From positions 1 through 64,000 of the forward strand of contig NZ_JACJKN010000011.1 of NCBI RefSeq assembly GCF_016900775.1: a stretch of DNA of 64,000 bases, read 5' to 3'. The notes under the pieces were generated by a model that worked only from the letters and a program-made list of their open reading frames with translations, was not told the DNA's origin and ran no database searches. This stretch comes from Olsenella uli. Lineage in GTDB: Bacteria; Actinomycetota; Coriobacteriia; Coriobacteriales; Atopobiaceae. Positions 35,346 to 43,606 of the stretch are shown here, piece after piece. A program made the translations under genes and the position numbers. Numbering within the stretch: position 1 is the first letter of the stretch; each line of letters starts with the position of its first letter.

Positions 35346-35895
35346 GGGCGGCCTCAAGCTCGGCGATGGTCATGAGCGCGGAGCCGTAGCACCTCTCGCA
35401 GTGCTCGAGGGCGCCCTCCTGCGTGCCGCAGAGGAAGGTCATCGTGGCGTCGGTCACGACGACGGAGGCGTAGCCGAGGAAATAGGCGTCGGCCAGCGTG
35501 TGCAGCACGCAGATGTTGGTGTCCGCGCCCACGGCGATGACGGTCGTGATGTCCAGCTCGCGCAGGGTGAGGTCGAGGTCGGTCTGGAAGAAGCCGGAGT
35601 AGCGGCGCTTGGGGACGGTGATGTCGCCCGGGGCCTGTTCGATCTCCGGGAAGACGCGCACCTCGCCGGCGATGCCGTGCTCGCCCCAGAGCTCGAGCTC
35701 GCGGTCCAGCCCGCGAATGTGGGCGTCGTTGCAAAAGATCACCGGCATCCCGGCGGCGTGGCAGGCCGCCACGCAGCGCGCGACGGCCGCGCGGTAGGCG
35801 GCGGTGGCGGCGTCCGGGTCGTAGAGCGAGTCTGCGCCCACGGCCTCGATGGCGTCGATGACGAGCAGGGCTGTCGCGTTCTTGTTGATGTCCAT
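35341..35895 (-). CDS. Isochorismatase/nicotinamidase family cysteine hydrolase
   Basis: The 184-residue protein has the family catalytic triad D14 (LLVIDAIE), K96 (VPKRRYSGF) and C129 (GADTNICVLHT). ATG 35895 follows AGAGAGGGAG. Nicotinamidase, ureidomalonase and other amide hydrolases share this fold; the substrate is not determinable. It is convergent with LysR and divergent from the MGMT-like gene, 53 bases apart. Confidence 0.88.
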   Translation of the reverse strand: MDINKNATALLVIDAIEAVGADSLYDPDAATAAYRAAVARCVAACHAAGMPVIFCNDAHIRGLDRELELWGEHGIAGEVRVFPEIEQAPGDITVPKRRYSGFFQTDLDLTLRELDITTVIAVGADTNICVLHTLADAYFLGYASVVVTDATMTFLCGTQEGALEHCERCYGSALMTIAELEAAL

Positions 35896-35948
35896 GGGCT
35901 CCCTCTCTTCGCGCGGTGGTAGCCTGAGGATAGCTGATTGGAGGCGCT

Positions 35949-36263
35949 ATGGAACGGTCGTTCTTCGAGCGCGCGTGGGACGTGGTGAGGCAGGTCCCCG
36001 CCGGGCGCGTGGCAAGCTACGGGCAGGTGGCCCGCCTCATGGGCGCGCCGCGCTGCGCGCGGCAGGTGGGCTACGCCATGCACGGCAGCCCCGGCATGGC
36101 GGGTGGCGTGCCGTGCCACCGCGTGGTCTTCTCGGACGGATCGCTCGCGCCGGGCTTTGCCTTTGGGGGCCCTGACGAGCAGCGCCGCATGCTCGAGGCC
36201 GAGGGCGTGCGCTTTCGGGCGGACGGGCGCGTGGACATGGCGCGCTCGCAGTGGGAGGCGTGA
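35949..36263 (+). CDS. MGMT family protein (alkyltransferase C-terminal domain only)
   Basis: This is a 104-residue protein equal to the DNA-binding/active-site domain of O6-alkylguanine-DNA alkyltransferases. It retains the acceptor cysteine C56 in VPCHRVV, so it is not of the Trp-containing ATL class. It also has the helix-turn-helix VASYGQVARLMGAP and arginine finger region. ATG 35949 follows TTGGAGG. It could repair alkylated guanine or recruit nucleotide excision repair. Confidence 0.9.
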   Translation: MERSFFERAWDVVRQVPAGRVASYGQVARLMGAPRCARQVGYAMHGSPGMAGGVPCHRVVFSDGSLAPGFAFGGPDEQRRMLEAEGVRFRADGRVDMARSQWEA

Positions 36264-36312
36264 CGGACGGGGCCGCCTCGTTTGGCGCGCGGCCCGGCTC
36301 CGCGTGACGGAT

Positions 36313-36461
36313 GCCAAATTCTCCGCAAAGTGCACCGACTTTCGCCTCATATCTCATGGCCGACCGATTGAGGGGCGCTAAAACCGCAGGTCATACTAGT
36401 TCGATATTGCATATCATGCCAATGACGGTGCGGAAGCGGTGCACTTCGTGGCAAAAATGGC
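36313..36461. repeat. Imperfect terminal inverted repeats in an AT-richer gap
   Basis: Bases 36313-36336 and 36438-36461 are inverted copies matching at 18 of 24 positions, with an exact AAGTGCACCG/CGGTGCACTT core (36328-36337 and 36437-36446). The enclosed DNA is markedly less GC-rich than the flanks (CATACTAGTTCGATATTGCA). No gene is present. It looks like a small decayed mobile element beside the nuclease-like gene. Confidence 0.6.
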
Positions 36462-36483
36462 AGGCCCCCTCAATGGGACATCG

Positions 36484-37527
36484 CTACAGGACGGGAGGGC
36501 TCTCGAGCAGCATGTGCCAGGCCTCCCATCGCTCGGCGTCGTAGGCGTCCGTCCTGCCGTCGCGTCTCGCCGGCCGCTGGCCCAGGGCAATCCTCACCTG
36601 CTCCATGGAGCTGCGCCACCGCGGGAACGACTTGCGCTGCAGCTCGGTAAACGTGAAATGGGTGATCTTGCGCGCGCCATTGATCTGGTTGCCGCGCTCG
36701 ACGTCACTCTGTCGCTTGGCCTCCCCTCCGTGGGTCAGCCTGGGATCGTAGTCTATGCCCACGATGCGCCTGACGCCCGCGGGGTCCCGCGCGAGGATCG
36801 TCACGTCCGGGAATCGGGTGGTGTAGTGCCGCTCGCCGTTTGGGCCCACGCGGTCGAGCACGCGGATCCCCCTGTTGAGGGAGACGTCCTTGCACGCGTA
36901 TCCGCCCAGCCGGTATGGGAGCAGGGCAAGCTCGGCGATTCCGCCCTCGGGCGGCGAGAGCGCCCCGTCGCGGACGAACGCCAGCGCGCGCTCCGCCGCC
37001 CTGACGCCGCGAAGCCCCTTGGCGCGGCGAAGGAAGGCCGCGATGGCCCCCACCGAGGTCAGCGGCTCATCGAAATCCGCCCTGTCCGCCAGCCCCGAGT
37101 CCTCGAACTCGTCGAGCCGATACCCCGAGCAGAGCGCCATGCCCGCATAGGCGGCAACGCGGACGTCCTCGACCGCCGCAATCTGCACGAAGGTGAGCTC
37201 AGGCGAGGTCACCATGAGGTCGTAGCCGCGTATGCCCGCGGGGATGACGGAGCCCCTCGGCAGCTCGCCCGAGCAGAGGTGGCACCTCAGCCCCTCGCGG
37301 CCCCTGCGAAGCCCCCGCTCGGCGACGAGGACGTCGATGGCGCGGCCGGCGCCATCGTCGAGGGGAAGCCTCAGCGCCAGGTAGTCGAGCGCCTCGCGCA
37401 CCTCCTCCGCGCGCGGCGCGCCCGACAGGAGGGGCCGCGACCCCTCCGAGTCCGATCCGTCGTGACGTGACGCGAAGTTCCTGAGCAGCCAGCGAAGGGC
37501 CGTCCAATGTGAGATGCAGAGCGCCAT
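36484..37527 (-). CDS. Hypothetical nuclease-like protein (Vsr/DUF559-like C-terminus)
   Basis: The product has 347 residues. The C-terminal part reads FPDVTILARDPAGVRRIVGI, then DYDPRLTHGG, R-x2-SD-x-ER-x-NQ and ITHFTFTELQ. This is the order of a Vsr/DUF559-type endonuclease core, with candidate acids D241, D259 and D261 plus H266. Residues 81-120 carry a Cys pair (RCHLC) and VTSPELTFVQIA, a layout I associate with multi-copy hypothetical proteins of Coriobacteriia that recall AbiEi-type antitoxins. ATG 37527 follows GGAGGG. The function is unknown. It could belong to a toxin-antitoxin or defence module, but no partner is adjacent. Confidence 0.65.
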   Translation of the reverse strand: MALCISHWTALRWLLRNFASRHDGSDSEGSRPLLSGAPRAEEVREALDYLALRLPLDDGAGRAIDVLVAERGLRRGREGLRCHLCSGELPRGSVIPAGIRGYDLMVTSPELTFVQIAAVEDVRVAAYAGMALCSGYRLDEFEDSGLADRADFDEPLTSVGAIAAFLRRAKGLRGVRAAERALAFVRDGALSPPEGGIAELALLPYRLGGYACKDVSLNRGIRVLDRVGPNGERHYTTRFPDVTILARDPAGVRRIVGIDYDPRLTHGGEAKRQSDVERGNQINGARKITHFTFTELQRKSFPRWRSSMEQVRIALGQRPARRDGRTDAYDAERWEAWHMLLESPPVL

Positions 37528-37875
37528 AGTCCCTCCCTTCCGCGACGTCTCTGGGAGAAGAGCCTCGCAGATGGCGCTCCCGCGCGGCTTTCGATTGGCT
37601 CCCGGCGGCCTGCCGCCCGGCCGACCCGGGCGCGCGAGGCACGTGGCGAGGCGCACTGCGCCTCGGTGAAGCCCCAGATGGCGGCTACCGCTTGGGAGCG
37701 GGCTGCGCCCGCTCGAGGCCCCGCGGGAAACGCGCGGCCATCGCGCGGTTTGACTGTGGGGCCCAAAAGACCGCGAATCCTCCACAGCCGGCGGCGCATC
37801 TTCGGGGAGGGCGCGCGAGCCTGGTCGAGCCGTCGGGTTTGGGGTATAAGGCATCTGGCAACCCAAGGAGGAATC
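37528..37875. other. 348-bp gene-free stretch upstream of the flavodoxin gene
   Basis: No gene is recognised. Two short perfect hairpins are present: CGAGGCGC/GCGCCTCG (37647-37665) and GAGCGGGC/GCCCGCTC (37696-37714). A -10-like TATAAG lies at 37845-37850, about 26 bases before the flavodoxin start, without a good -35. This is probably the promoter/leader region of both divergent genes. Confidence 0.55.
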
Positions 37876-38397
37876 ATGCTCTATACGATCATCTGCAGCT
37901 CCAAGACCGGCAACACCGCCAAGCTCGCGCAGCGCGCCCGTGAGGCGCTGGACGCGCGGGGCGGGCGCGACGCCGGATCGGCGGAGGGCGCCGACCTCGT
38001 GCTGCTGGGCTCATGGACCGACAAGGGCGGGCTTGACCCGGCGCTCGGGGACGTCCTGCCGCAGCTCGCCGGCAAGCGGGTCTTCCTCTTCGGCACCTGC
38101 GGCTTCGGCGGCGACCCGGCCTACTACGACAGGGTGCTCGACAACTTCGCCGCCGCGCTGCCCGCCGACGCGCGAGTCGTGGGGCGCTTCATGTGCCAGG
38201 GCCAGATGCCGCCCGCCGTCCGCGCGCGCTACGAGGGGATGGCCGAGCGGGACCCCGCGCGCTTCCTCCCCATGATCGAGAACTTCGACCGCGCCCTCGG
38301 CCACCCGAGCGCGGACGACCTCGACGCCTTCGAGGCTGCCCTGCGCGGGGCCCTCGCCCGGGACGAGGGGGCGAGCCCGGATGGCGCCCGTGCGTAG
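37876..38397 (+). CDS. Flavodoxin family protein
   Basis: This is a 173-residue FMN-binding electron carrier. The phosphate-binding loop SSKTGNTAKLA lies at residues about 9-19, followed by the LLGSWTDKGG and FGTCGFGG loops typical of flavodoxin-like (BilS/EF-type) proteins. ATG 37876 follows AAGGAGG. It overlaps the DUF2229 gene by 17 bases and is the first gene of a four-gene operon. This suggests it delivers electrons to the activase/dehydratase-like proteins encoded next, in place of ferredoxin. Confidence 0.87.
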   Translation: MLYTIICSSKTGNTAKLAQRAREALDARGGRDAGSAEGADLVLLGSWTDKGGLDPALGDVLPQLAGKRVFLFGTCGFGGDPAYYDRVLDNFAAALPADARVVGRFMCQGQMPPAVRARYEGMAERDPARFLPMIENFDRALGHPSADDLDAFEAALRGALARDEGASPDGARA

Positions 38398-39391
38398 CGC
38401 CCTCGAGCGCCGCGCGCCCTTCGCCGACGTCTCCGTGGTGGGGCTGCCGCGCGCCCTCATGTACTATCGGCTCGGCGCCAAGTGGCGGGCCTTCTTCGAG
38501 GCGCTCGGGCGCAAGGTCCGCGTGAGCGCGCCCTCGGACCGCGCCGTCTTCGAGCGCGGGCAGGCGCTCTCCGTGGACGAGTGCTGCCTCGCCTCCAAGC
38601 TCTACCTCGGCCACGTGGACGCGCTCGCGGACGAGGCGGACGCCGTCTTCGTCCCGTCCTTCGCCATCCCCGGGCCGCTTCGCTCCTACTGCACGAAGTT
38701 CCAGGCCCTGCCCGACCTCGTGACCAGCGCCTTCTCGCTCGCGGAACGTCCGGTCCGGGTGCTCTCGGCGCTGCTCTCCGAGGGCGGCGCCGAGCGCGAC
38801 GAGCGCGGGTCCTACGCGGCGCTCGCCCAGTCGATGGGCGCCTCGCGCCGGGACGGCGAGCGCGCCTGGCGCGCGGCCTGCGCGGCCCAGCGCGAGCGCG
38901 ACGCCTCCCTCGCCCGGGCCCAGGCCGAGCTCGTCGCCGGCGCGAGGCGCCTGCCCGCGGCCGAGCGGCCGCTGCTCATCCTGCTCTCCGCCCACCCCTA
39001 CGTGGCGCACGACCCCTTCGTCGCCGGGCCCGTCGTGGACGCCCTGCGCGCCAACGGCGCCACGGTGCTCTTCGCCGACGAGTTCGACCACGCGCGCGGC
39101 CTGCGCCGCTCGCGCGACTTCTCGCCGTCGCTGCCGTGGATCGTCAACCGCGAGCTCGTGGGCGCCATCTTGGAGCTGCACGAGCGCGTCGACGGCGTCG
39201 TGCTCGTGAGCGCGTTCCCGTGCGGGCCCGACTCCATGACCGACGACGCCATCGCCCTCTGCGTGAAGGGCCGCCCGCTGCTCACGCTCACCGTCGACGC
39301 GCAGAGCGGCACGGCGGGCGTCGAGACGCGCGTCGAGAGCTTCGTCGACATCCTGTCCTACCAGCGCAAGGGAGGCTACCTCCATGAGTGA
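38381..39391 (+). CDS. DUF2229 / acyl-CoA dehydratase activase-related protein
   Basis: The 336-residue protein matches the DUF2229 part of large BadF-type activases. The opening VVGLPRALMYYRLGAKWRAFFEALG, cited in part, is characteristic. Cysteines C68-C69 (SVDECCLASK), C104 (RSYCTKFQ) and one in SAFPCGPDSM are placed like Fe-S ligands of HgdB-fold proteins. ATG 38381 lies inside the flavodoxin end. In many Firmicutes this domain is fused to the activase; here it is a separate gene. The reaction is unknown. Confidence 0.82.
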   Translation: MAPVRSALERRAPFADVSVVGLPRALMYYRLGAKWRAFFEALGRKVRVSAPSDRAVFERGQALSVDECCLASKLYLGHVDALADEADAVFVPSFAIPGPLRSYCTKFQALPDLVTSAFSLAERPVRVLSALLSEGGAERDERGSYAALAQSMGASRRDGERAWRAACAAQRERDASLARAQAELVAGARRLPAAERPLLILLSAHPYVAHDPFVAGPVVDALRANGATVLFADEFDHARGLRRSRDFSPSLPWIVNRELVGAILELHERVDGVVLVSAFPCGPDSMTDDAIALCVKGRPLLTLTVDAQSGTAGVETRVESFVDILSYQRKGGYLHE

Positions 39392-40562
39392 TCGCACCGA
39401 GGCCGACGGGCCGCGCGCCCGGGTGAGCGTCCTTTCCGGCGCGTCGAGGGCCACGACGGCCCTGAGGCGGCGCTCGCGGGGCTCCCGGCACTCGAGGAAG
39501 CGCGTCGCCTTCATGCACTACGGCTACTACGACGTGGCCTTCCAGTACTTCGTCGAGCACGTGCTCGACGCGGACTACGTGCGCATGCCCGCGCCCACGC
39601 GCCGCACGCTCGAGATCGGGACCGAGCACAGCAACGACTACGTCTGCGCGCCCTTCAAGCACATCCTCGGCGACTACGTCGAGGCCCTCGAGGCCGGCGC
39701 CAACGTGCTCGTGCAGTTCACGGGGTACTGCCGGCTCACCTACTACGGCGAGCTGCAGGAGATGGTCCTGCGCGACATGGGCTATGACGACTTCGAGATG
39801 CTCAACTTCTCCTTCGTGGCGGGGAGGTCCTTCAAGGACTACGTCACGTACTGCAAGCGGGTGGTGAACCCCCGGCTCTCCGTGCCGGCGGGCGTGGCCA
39901 ACATGCTCGTGCTCTTCCGCATGGTCGAGGACCTCGACGCCTACAACGACTACTACCTCGCCAACGCCGGCTTCGAGCGCGAGCCGGGCTCCTTCGAGCG
40001 CGCCCGGGAGGCCTTCTTCGACGACATGCGCTGCTGCGCGACCATGTCCGACGTCAACCACGCCTTCCGCCGCGGCATGGGGGCCCTGCGCGCGCTGCCC
40101 ACCGACAAGCCGGAGCGCCCGGTGCGCGTGGGGCTCACCGGCGAGTTCTTCACCGTGATGGACCCGCCGAGCAACCTCGAGCTCGAGCGCAAGCTCCTCT
40201 CGCTCCACGTCGAGCTGGCCCGCGCTATCACCATCACCAACCGCTTCCTGCGCTACAACGAGCCCAACGTCCGCCGCTCCATCGCCGACTACGCGGCCTA
40301 CGACATGGGCCCCACCTCGAGCCTCACCATCGCCGCGGCCAAGCGCTACATGGAGGAGGGGTTCGACGGCGTGGTCCACGCCAAGTCGGCGGGCTGCACG
40401 CCCGAGATCGACTGCATGCCCGTGCTGCAGCGGCTCTCGCGCGACCACCACGTGCCCGTGCTCTTCCTGAGCTACGACACCCAGACGAGCGACACCGGCC
40501 TCGACACGCGCCTCGAGGCCTTCTACGACATGCTTGCGATGAGAAAGGCAAAGACGATATGA
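39384..40562 (+). CDS. 2-hydroxyacyl-CoA dehydratase-like (HgdB-fold) protein
   Basis: The 392-residue protein has an HgdB-like fold with cysteines C88 (NDYVCAPFKH), C116 (FTGYCRLTYYG) and two near residue 336 (SAGCTPEIDCMPV), the usual Fe-S cluster ligands. The first 40 residues are a basic, disordered extension. ATG 39384 follows GGGAGG and overlaps the DUF2229 gene by eight bases. HgdB-type proteins use an ATP-driven low-potential electron from the activase. The substrate could be an acyl-CoA, or, as for double-cubane reductases, a small molecule. Confidence 0.83.
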   Translation: MSDRTEADGPRARVSVLSGASRATTALRRRSRGSRHSRKRVAFMHYGYYDVAFQYFVEHVLDADYVRMPAPTRRTLEIGTEHSNDYVCAPFKHILGDYVEALEAGANVLVQFTGYCRLTYYGELQEMVLRDMGYDDFEMLNFSFVAGRSFKDYVTYCKRVVNPRLSVPAGVANMLVLFRMVEDLDAYNDYYLANAGFEREPGSFERAREAFFDDMRCCATMSDVNHAFRRGMGALRALPTDKPERPVRVGLTGEFFTVMDPPSNLELERKLLSLHVELARAITITNRFLRYNEPNVRRSIADYAAYDMGPTSSLTIAAAKRYMEEGFDGVVHAKSAGCTPEIDCMPVLQRLSRDHHVPVLFLSYDTQTSDTGLDTRLEAFYDMLAMRKAKTI

Positions 40563-41530
40563 CGAGAAGAACGGCGTTTCTCGGCGTCGACACCGGGTCG
40601 ATCTCCACGAAGGGCGTCGTCATAGACGAGCGCGGGGCCATCCTCGCGCGCTCCTACCTCTGGACGGAGGGCGCCCCCACCGACGCCGCGCGCCGCGTGG
40701 TGGACGAGCTCGCCGCGCAGCTCGACCGCGGGGCCTACGAGGTCCGCGCCGTGGGCACCACCGGGTCGGCGCGCCGCCTCGTGGGCGCCATGCTCGGGGC
40801 CCAGGTGGTCAAGAACGAGATAACGGCGCACGCCGTGGGCACCACCTTCCTGCACCCCGACGTCCGCACGATCCTGGAGATCGGCGGCCAGGACTCCAAG
40901 ATCATCTGCGTCGAGAACGGCGTGGCCGTGGACTATGCCATGAACACGCTCTGCGCGGCCGGCACGGGCTCGTTCCTCTCGTCGCAGGCGCACCGGCTGG
41001 GCGTTGCCGTGGAGGAGTTCGGCGACATCGCGGCCACCTCGGAGCACCCCGCCAACATCGCCGCGCGCTGCACGGTCTTCGCGGAGAGCGACCTCGTCCA
41101 CAAGCTCCAGGTGGGCTACGAGAAGCGCGACGTCATCGCCGGGCTCTGCCGCGCGGTGGCTACCAACTACCTCAACAACGTGGCGAAGGGCAAGAGGGTG
41201 GTCGCGCCCGTGGTGTTCCAGGGCGGCGTCTCCAAGAACTCCGGCGTGGTGCGCGCCTTCGAGGACGAGCTCGGCATGGACGTGCTCGTGGACGCCGACG
41301 GGCACCTCATGGGCGCCTTCGGGGCGGCCCTGCTCGCGGCCGACGCCCCCGCCTCCGCGCGCTGCCCCTTCGCCTGGGACGTCGACGACTTCGAGTTCCG
41401 CACGCGCGAGGTCGTCTGCGGGCGGTGCGCCAACCACTGCGAGGTCGTCTGCGTCTACCGCGACGACGACCTGATTGACTCCTGGGGCAACCGCTGCGAG
41501 CGCGGCGCCGTCCGCCCCAAACTCGCCTAA
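40559..41530 (+). CDS. Acyl-CoA dehydratase activase (BadF/BadG/BcrA/BcrD ATPase, HgdC-like)
   Basis: This is a 323-residue ASKHA-fold ATPase. Phosphate-1 motif GVDTGSISTKGVVID lies at 9-23 and phosphate-2 EIGGQDSK at 107-114. Cysteines C132 (LCAAGTGSF) and C171 (ARCTVFAESD) are the pair that binds the inter-subunit [4Fe-4S] in HgdC. A C-terminal extension adds CGRCANHC-x3-C and NRCERG, the linker normally found inside larger fused activases. It overlaps the HgdB-like gene by four bases, and its TAA is part of the terminator palindrome. Confidence 0.9.
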   Translation: MTRRTAFLGVDTGSISTKGVVIDERGAILARSYLWTEGAPTDAARRVVDELAAQLDRGAYEVRAVGTTGSARRLVGAMLGAQVVKNEITAHAVGTTFLHPDVRTILEIGGQDSKIICVENGVAVDYAMNTLCAAGTGSFLSSQAHRLGVAVEEFGDIAATSEHPANIAARCTVFAESDLVHKLQVGYEKRDVIAGLCRAVATNYLNNVAKGKRVVAPVVFQGGVSKNSGVVRAFEDELGMDVLVDADGHLMGAFGAALLAADAPASARCPFAWDVDDFEFRTREVVCGRCANHCEVVCVYRDDDLIDSWGNRCERGAVRPKLA

Positions 41531-41557
41531 AAGGGGACAGGCCCCTTTTAGGCGAGT
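41521..41557. terminator. Bidirectional terminator palindrome after the activase operon
   Basis: A perfect 16-base-pair stem, ACTCGCCTAAAAGGGG with CCCCTTTTAGGCGAGT, has loop ACAGG. The stop TAA of the activase gene lies in the left arm, and the ABC-F gene ends four bases beyond on the other strand. A-rich and T-rich ends make it usable in both directions. The inner 29 bases recur exactly, in reverse orientation, at 57222-57250. Confidence 0.93.
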
Positions 41558-41560
41558 CCC

Positions 41561-43369
41561 CTACTCTATCCCCAGGCGCTCAGAGAGCTCGAGCCACTCG
41601 TCCTCGAGGGCCTCGCGCTCGGCGAGGCACGCGTCGAGCGCCTCCTGCGCGGCCATGAGGGCGGCGTAGTCGCTCGCGTCCACGGTGGCCATCTCCGCGC
41701 GGAGGCGCTCCGGGTCGCCTGCCGTCTTCTCGAGCTTGCGGCTCACCGCGTCGAAGCGCTTCTTGAGCTCGCGGCGCTCCTGGTTGGTGAGACCGCCCGT
41801 GGCGGGGCGAGAAGGACCCTCCGCCCCCGGCTCGTCCGCGGGGGAGGAGGCCGCCCCGCCGCCCTTCTCGCCCAGCAGGCGCAGGTACTCGTCCACGCCT
41901 CCGGGGACGTGGCGCACGTGGCCGTCTATGAGGGCGAACTGGTCGTCGGTCACGCGCTCCATCAGGTAGCGGTCGTGGCTCACCACCAGGAGCGTCCCGG
42001 GCCAGCTGTCGAGTAGGTCCTCCATCACGGCGAGCATGTCCGTGTCCAGGTCGTTGCCGGGCTCGTCGAGTACGAGCACGTTGGGCTCCTCCAGGATGAC
42101 GCACAGAAGCGCCAGACGCCGACGCTGCCCGCCGGAGAGGTCCTTGATGAAGTTCTGCAGCTCGCGCTGCTCGAAGCCCAGCCGCTCGATGAGCTGCGTG
42201 GGGCTCTGCATCTTGCCGCCCACGAGGTAGCTCCGCTTGTAGCGGCCGAGCAGCTCGAGCACCCGCCAGTCGTCCTTCTCGCCGAGCGCGTCCAGGTGCT
42301 GGCTCATGAAGCCAAAGCGCACCGAGGCCCCGATCTTCACGGTGCCGGACGTAGGCGCAAGCGCGCCCGTCATGAGCGCGAGCAGCGTGGACTTCCCCGC
42401 CCCGTTGGCGCCGAGGATGCCGTAGCGGTCGCCGGGGCCGATGAGCCAGTCCACGTCTCTGATCACGGCGGGTCCGCCCGGGTAGGCAAAGCTCACGCCG
42501 GACATCTCGATGACCTGCTTGCCCAGGCGGGAGACGGCAAGGCGCCTGAGCTCGAGCGGGTTTCTGAGCGGCGGGTCGTTGGCGATGAGGGCGCGCGCCG
42601 CCTCCACGCGGAAGCGCGGCTTGCTCGTGCGCGCCTTGGCGCCGTGCGCGAGCCAGTTGAGCTCCTTGCGCAGCGTGTTCTGGCGGCGCTCCTCCATGAC
42701 GGCGGCCTGGCGGTCGCGCTCCACGCGCTGCTGGATGTAGGCTGAGTAGCCGCCCTCGAAGGGCTCGATGCGGCGGTCGTGGACCTCCCACATGTGCTCG
42801 CAGACCTCGTCCAGGAACCAGCGGTCGTGCGTGACCACGAGGAGCGCGCCCTCCCCCGCCGGCCAGCGGCGGCGCAGATGCTCCGCCAGCCACTCGATGG
42901 CGGCGAGGTCGAGGTGGTTGGTGGGTTCGTCCATGCAGATGACGTCCCAGGTGTGGCAGAGCACGCGGGCCAGGTCCACGCGGCGGCGCTGCCCGCCGGA
43001 GAGCTCGCCCACGGGGGCGTCAAGGGAGAGGTCGCCCACGAGCTCGTCCAGGATCTGGCGGATGCGGGCGTCCGAGGCCCAGGTGTACTCCGGCACGTCG
43101 CCGAAGATCGCGCGGCGCACGGGGTCCGCGTCCGCGAGCCGGTCGGCCTGGCCGAGGTAGCCCACGGAGATGCTGCGGCGCCACGTGACCGTTCCGACGT
43201 CCGGCTCGAGCACGCGGGCCACGATCTCCAGCAGCGTGGACTTGCCGTCCCCGTTGCGGCCGACGATCCCGATGCGCTCGCCCTCGTTGATGCCTATGGC
43301 CTGGTCCTCCAGCACGCGCTTGCCGGGCCACTCGTGGCCCACGTGCTCGAGTCCGATGAGGATTCCCAT
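41561..43369 (-). CDS. ABC-F family ATP-binding protein (Uup-like)
   Basis: This soluble protein has two ABC domains. ABC-F members act on the ribosome, and Uup-type members affect assembly and transposon excision. The 602 residues contain Walker A GRNGDGKST (the D is typical of Uup) and GANGAGKST, signatures LSGGQRRRV and LSGGQRRRLALL, a linker with EERRQNTLRKELNWLAHGAKAR, cited in part, and a C-terminal coiled coil. ATG 43369 has AGGAAGG upstream; the upstream extension is rejected. It converges on the activase operon. Confidence 0.92.
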   Translation of the reverse strand: MGILIGLEHVGHEWPGKRVLEDQAIGINEGERIGIVGRNGDGKSTLLEIVARVLEPDVGTVTWRRSISVGYLGQADRLADADPVRRAIFGDVPEYTWASDARIRQILDELVGDLSLDAPVGELSGGQRRRVDLARVLCHTWDVICMDEPTNHLDLAAIEWLAEHLRRRWPAGEGALLVVTHDRWFLDEVCEHMWEVHDRRIEPFEGGYSAYIQQRVERDRQAAVMEERRQNTLRKELNWLAHGAKARTSKPRFRVEAARALIANDPPLRNPLELRRLAVSRLGKQVIEMSGVSFAYPGGPAVIRDVDWLIGPGDRYGILGANGAGKSTLLALMTGALAPTSGTVKIGASVRFGFMSQHLDALGEKDDWRVLELLGRYKRSYLVGGKMQSPTQLIERLGFEQRELQNFIKDLSGGQRRRLALLCVILEEPNVLVLDEPGNDLDTDMLAVMEDLLDSWPGTLLVVSHDRYLMERVTDDQFALIDGHVRHVPGGVDEYLRLLGEKGGGAASSPADEPGAEGPSRPATGGLTNQERRELKKRFDAVSRKLEKTAGDPERLRAEMATVDASDYAALMAAQEALDACLAEREALEDEWLELSERLGIE

Positions 43370-43464
43370 GCCGGGTTCCTTCCTGTCGCGGTTCCGGACC
43401 ATTATAGGGGCCGCCCGCCCCTCTTGCCCCTCGTGGCGCGCCATCCCGCTGTACGATTTGAGGA

Positions 43465-43555
43465 TTTATCGCATGGAATGCCCCGTGGCAACGGGTGTCC
43501 GGACGCGGTAAACAGCCTTCGGACACCCGTTGCCCCGTCGATCTCATGTGATAAA
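43465..43555. repeat. 91-bp nested palindrome, MITE/REP-like
   Basis: The outer ends TTTATCGCATG (43465-43475) and CATGTGATAAA (43545-43555) are inverted with one mismatch. Inside, GGCAACGGGTGTCCG (43487-43501) pairs perfectly with CGGACACCCGTTGCC (43520-43534). It fills most of the 237-bp gap between nfo and the Uup-like gene, which otherwise shows nothing recognisable. Confidence 0.85.
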
Positions 43556-43606
43556 AACGTCAATCGACCGCCCTGCGGCGCGCGGGACGAGAAGAGCGCC
43601 CGCCCG

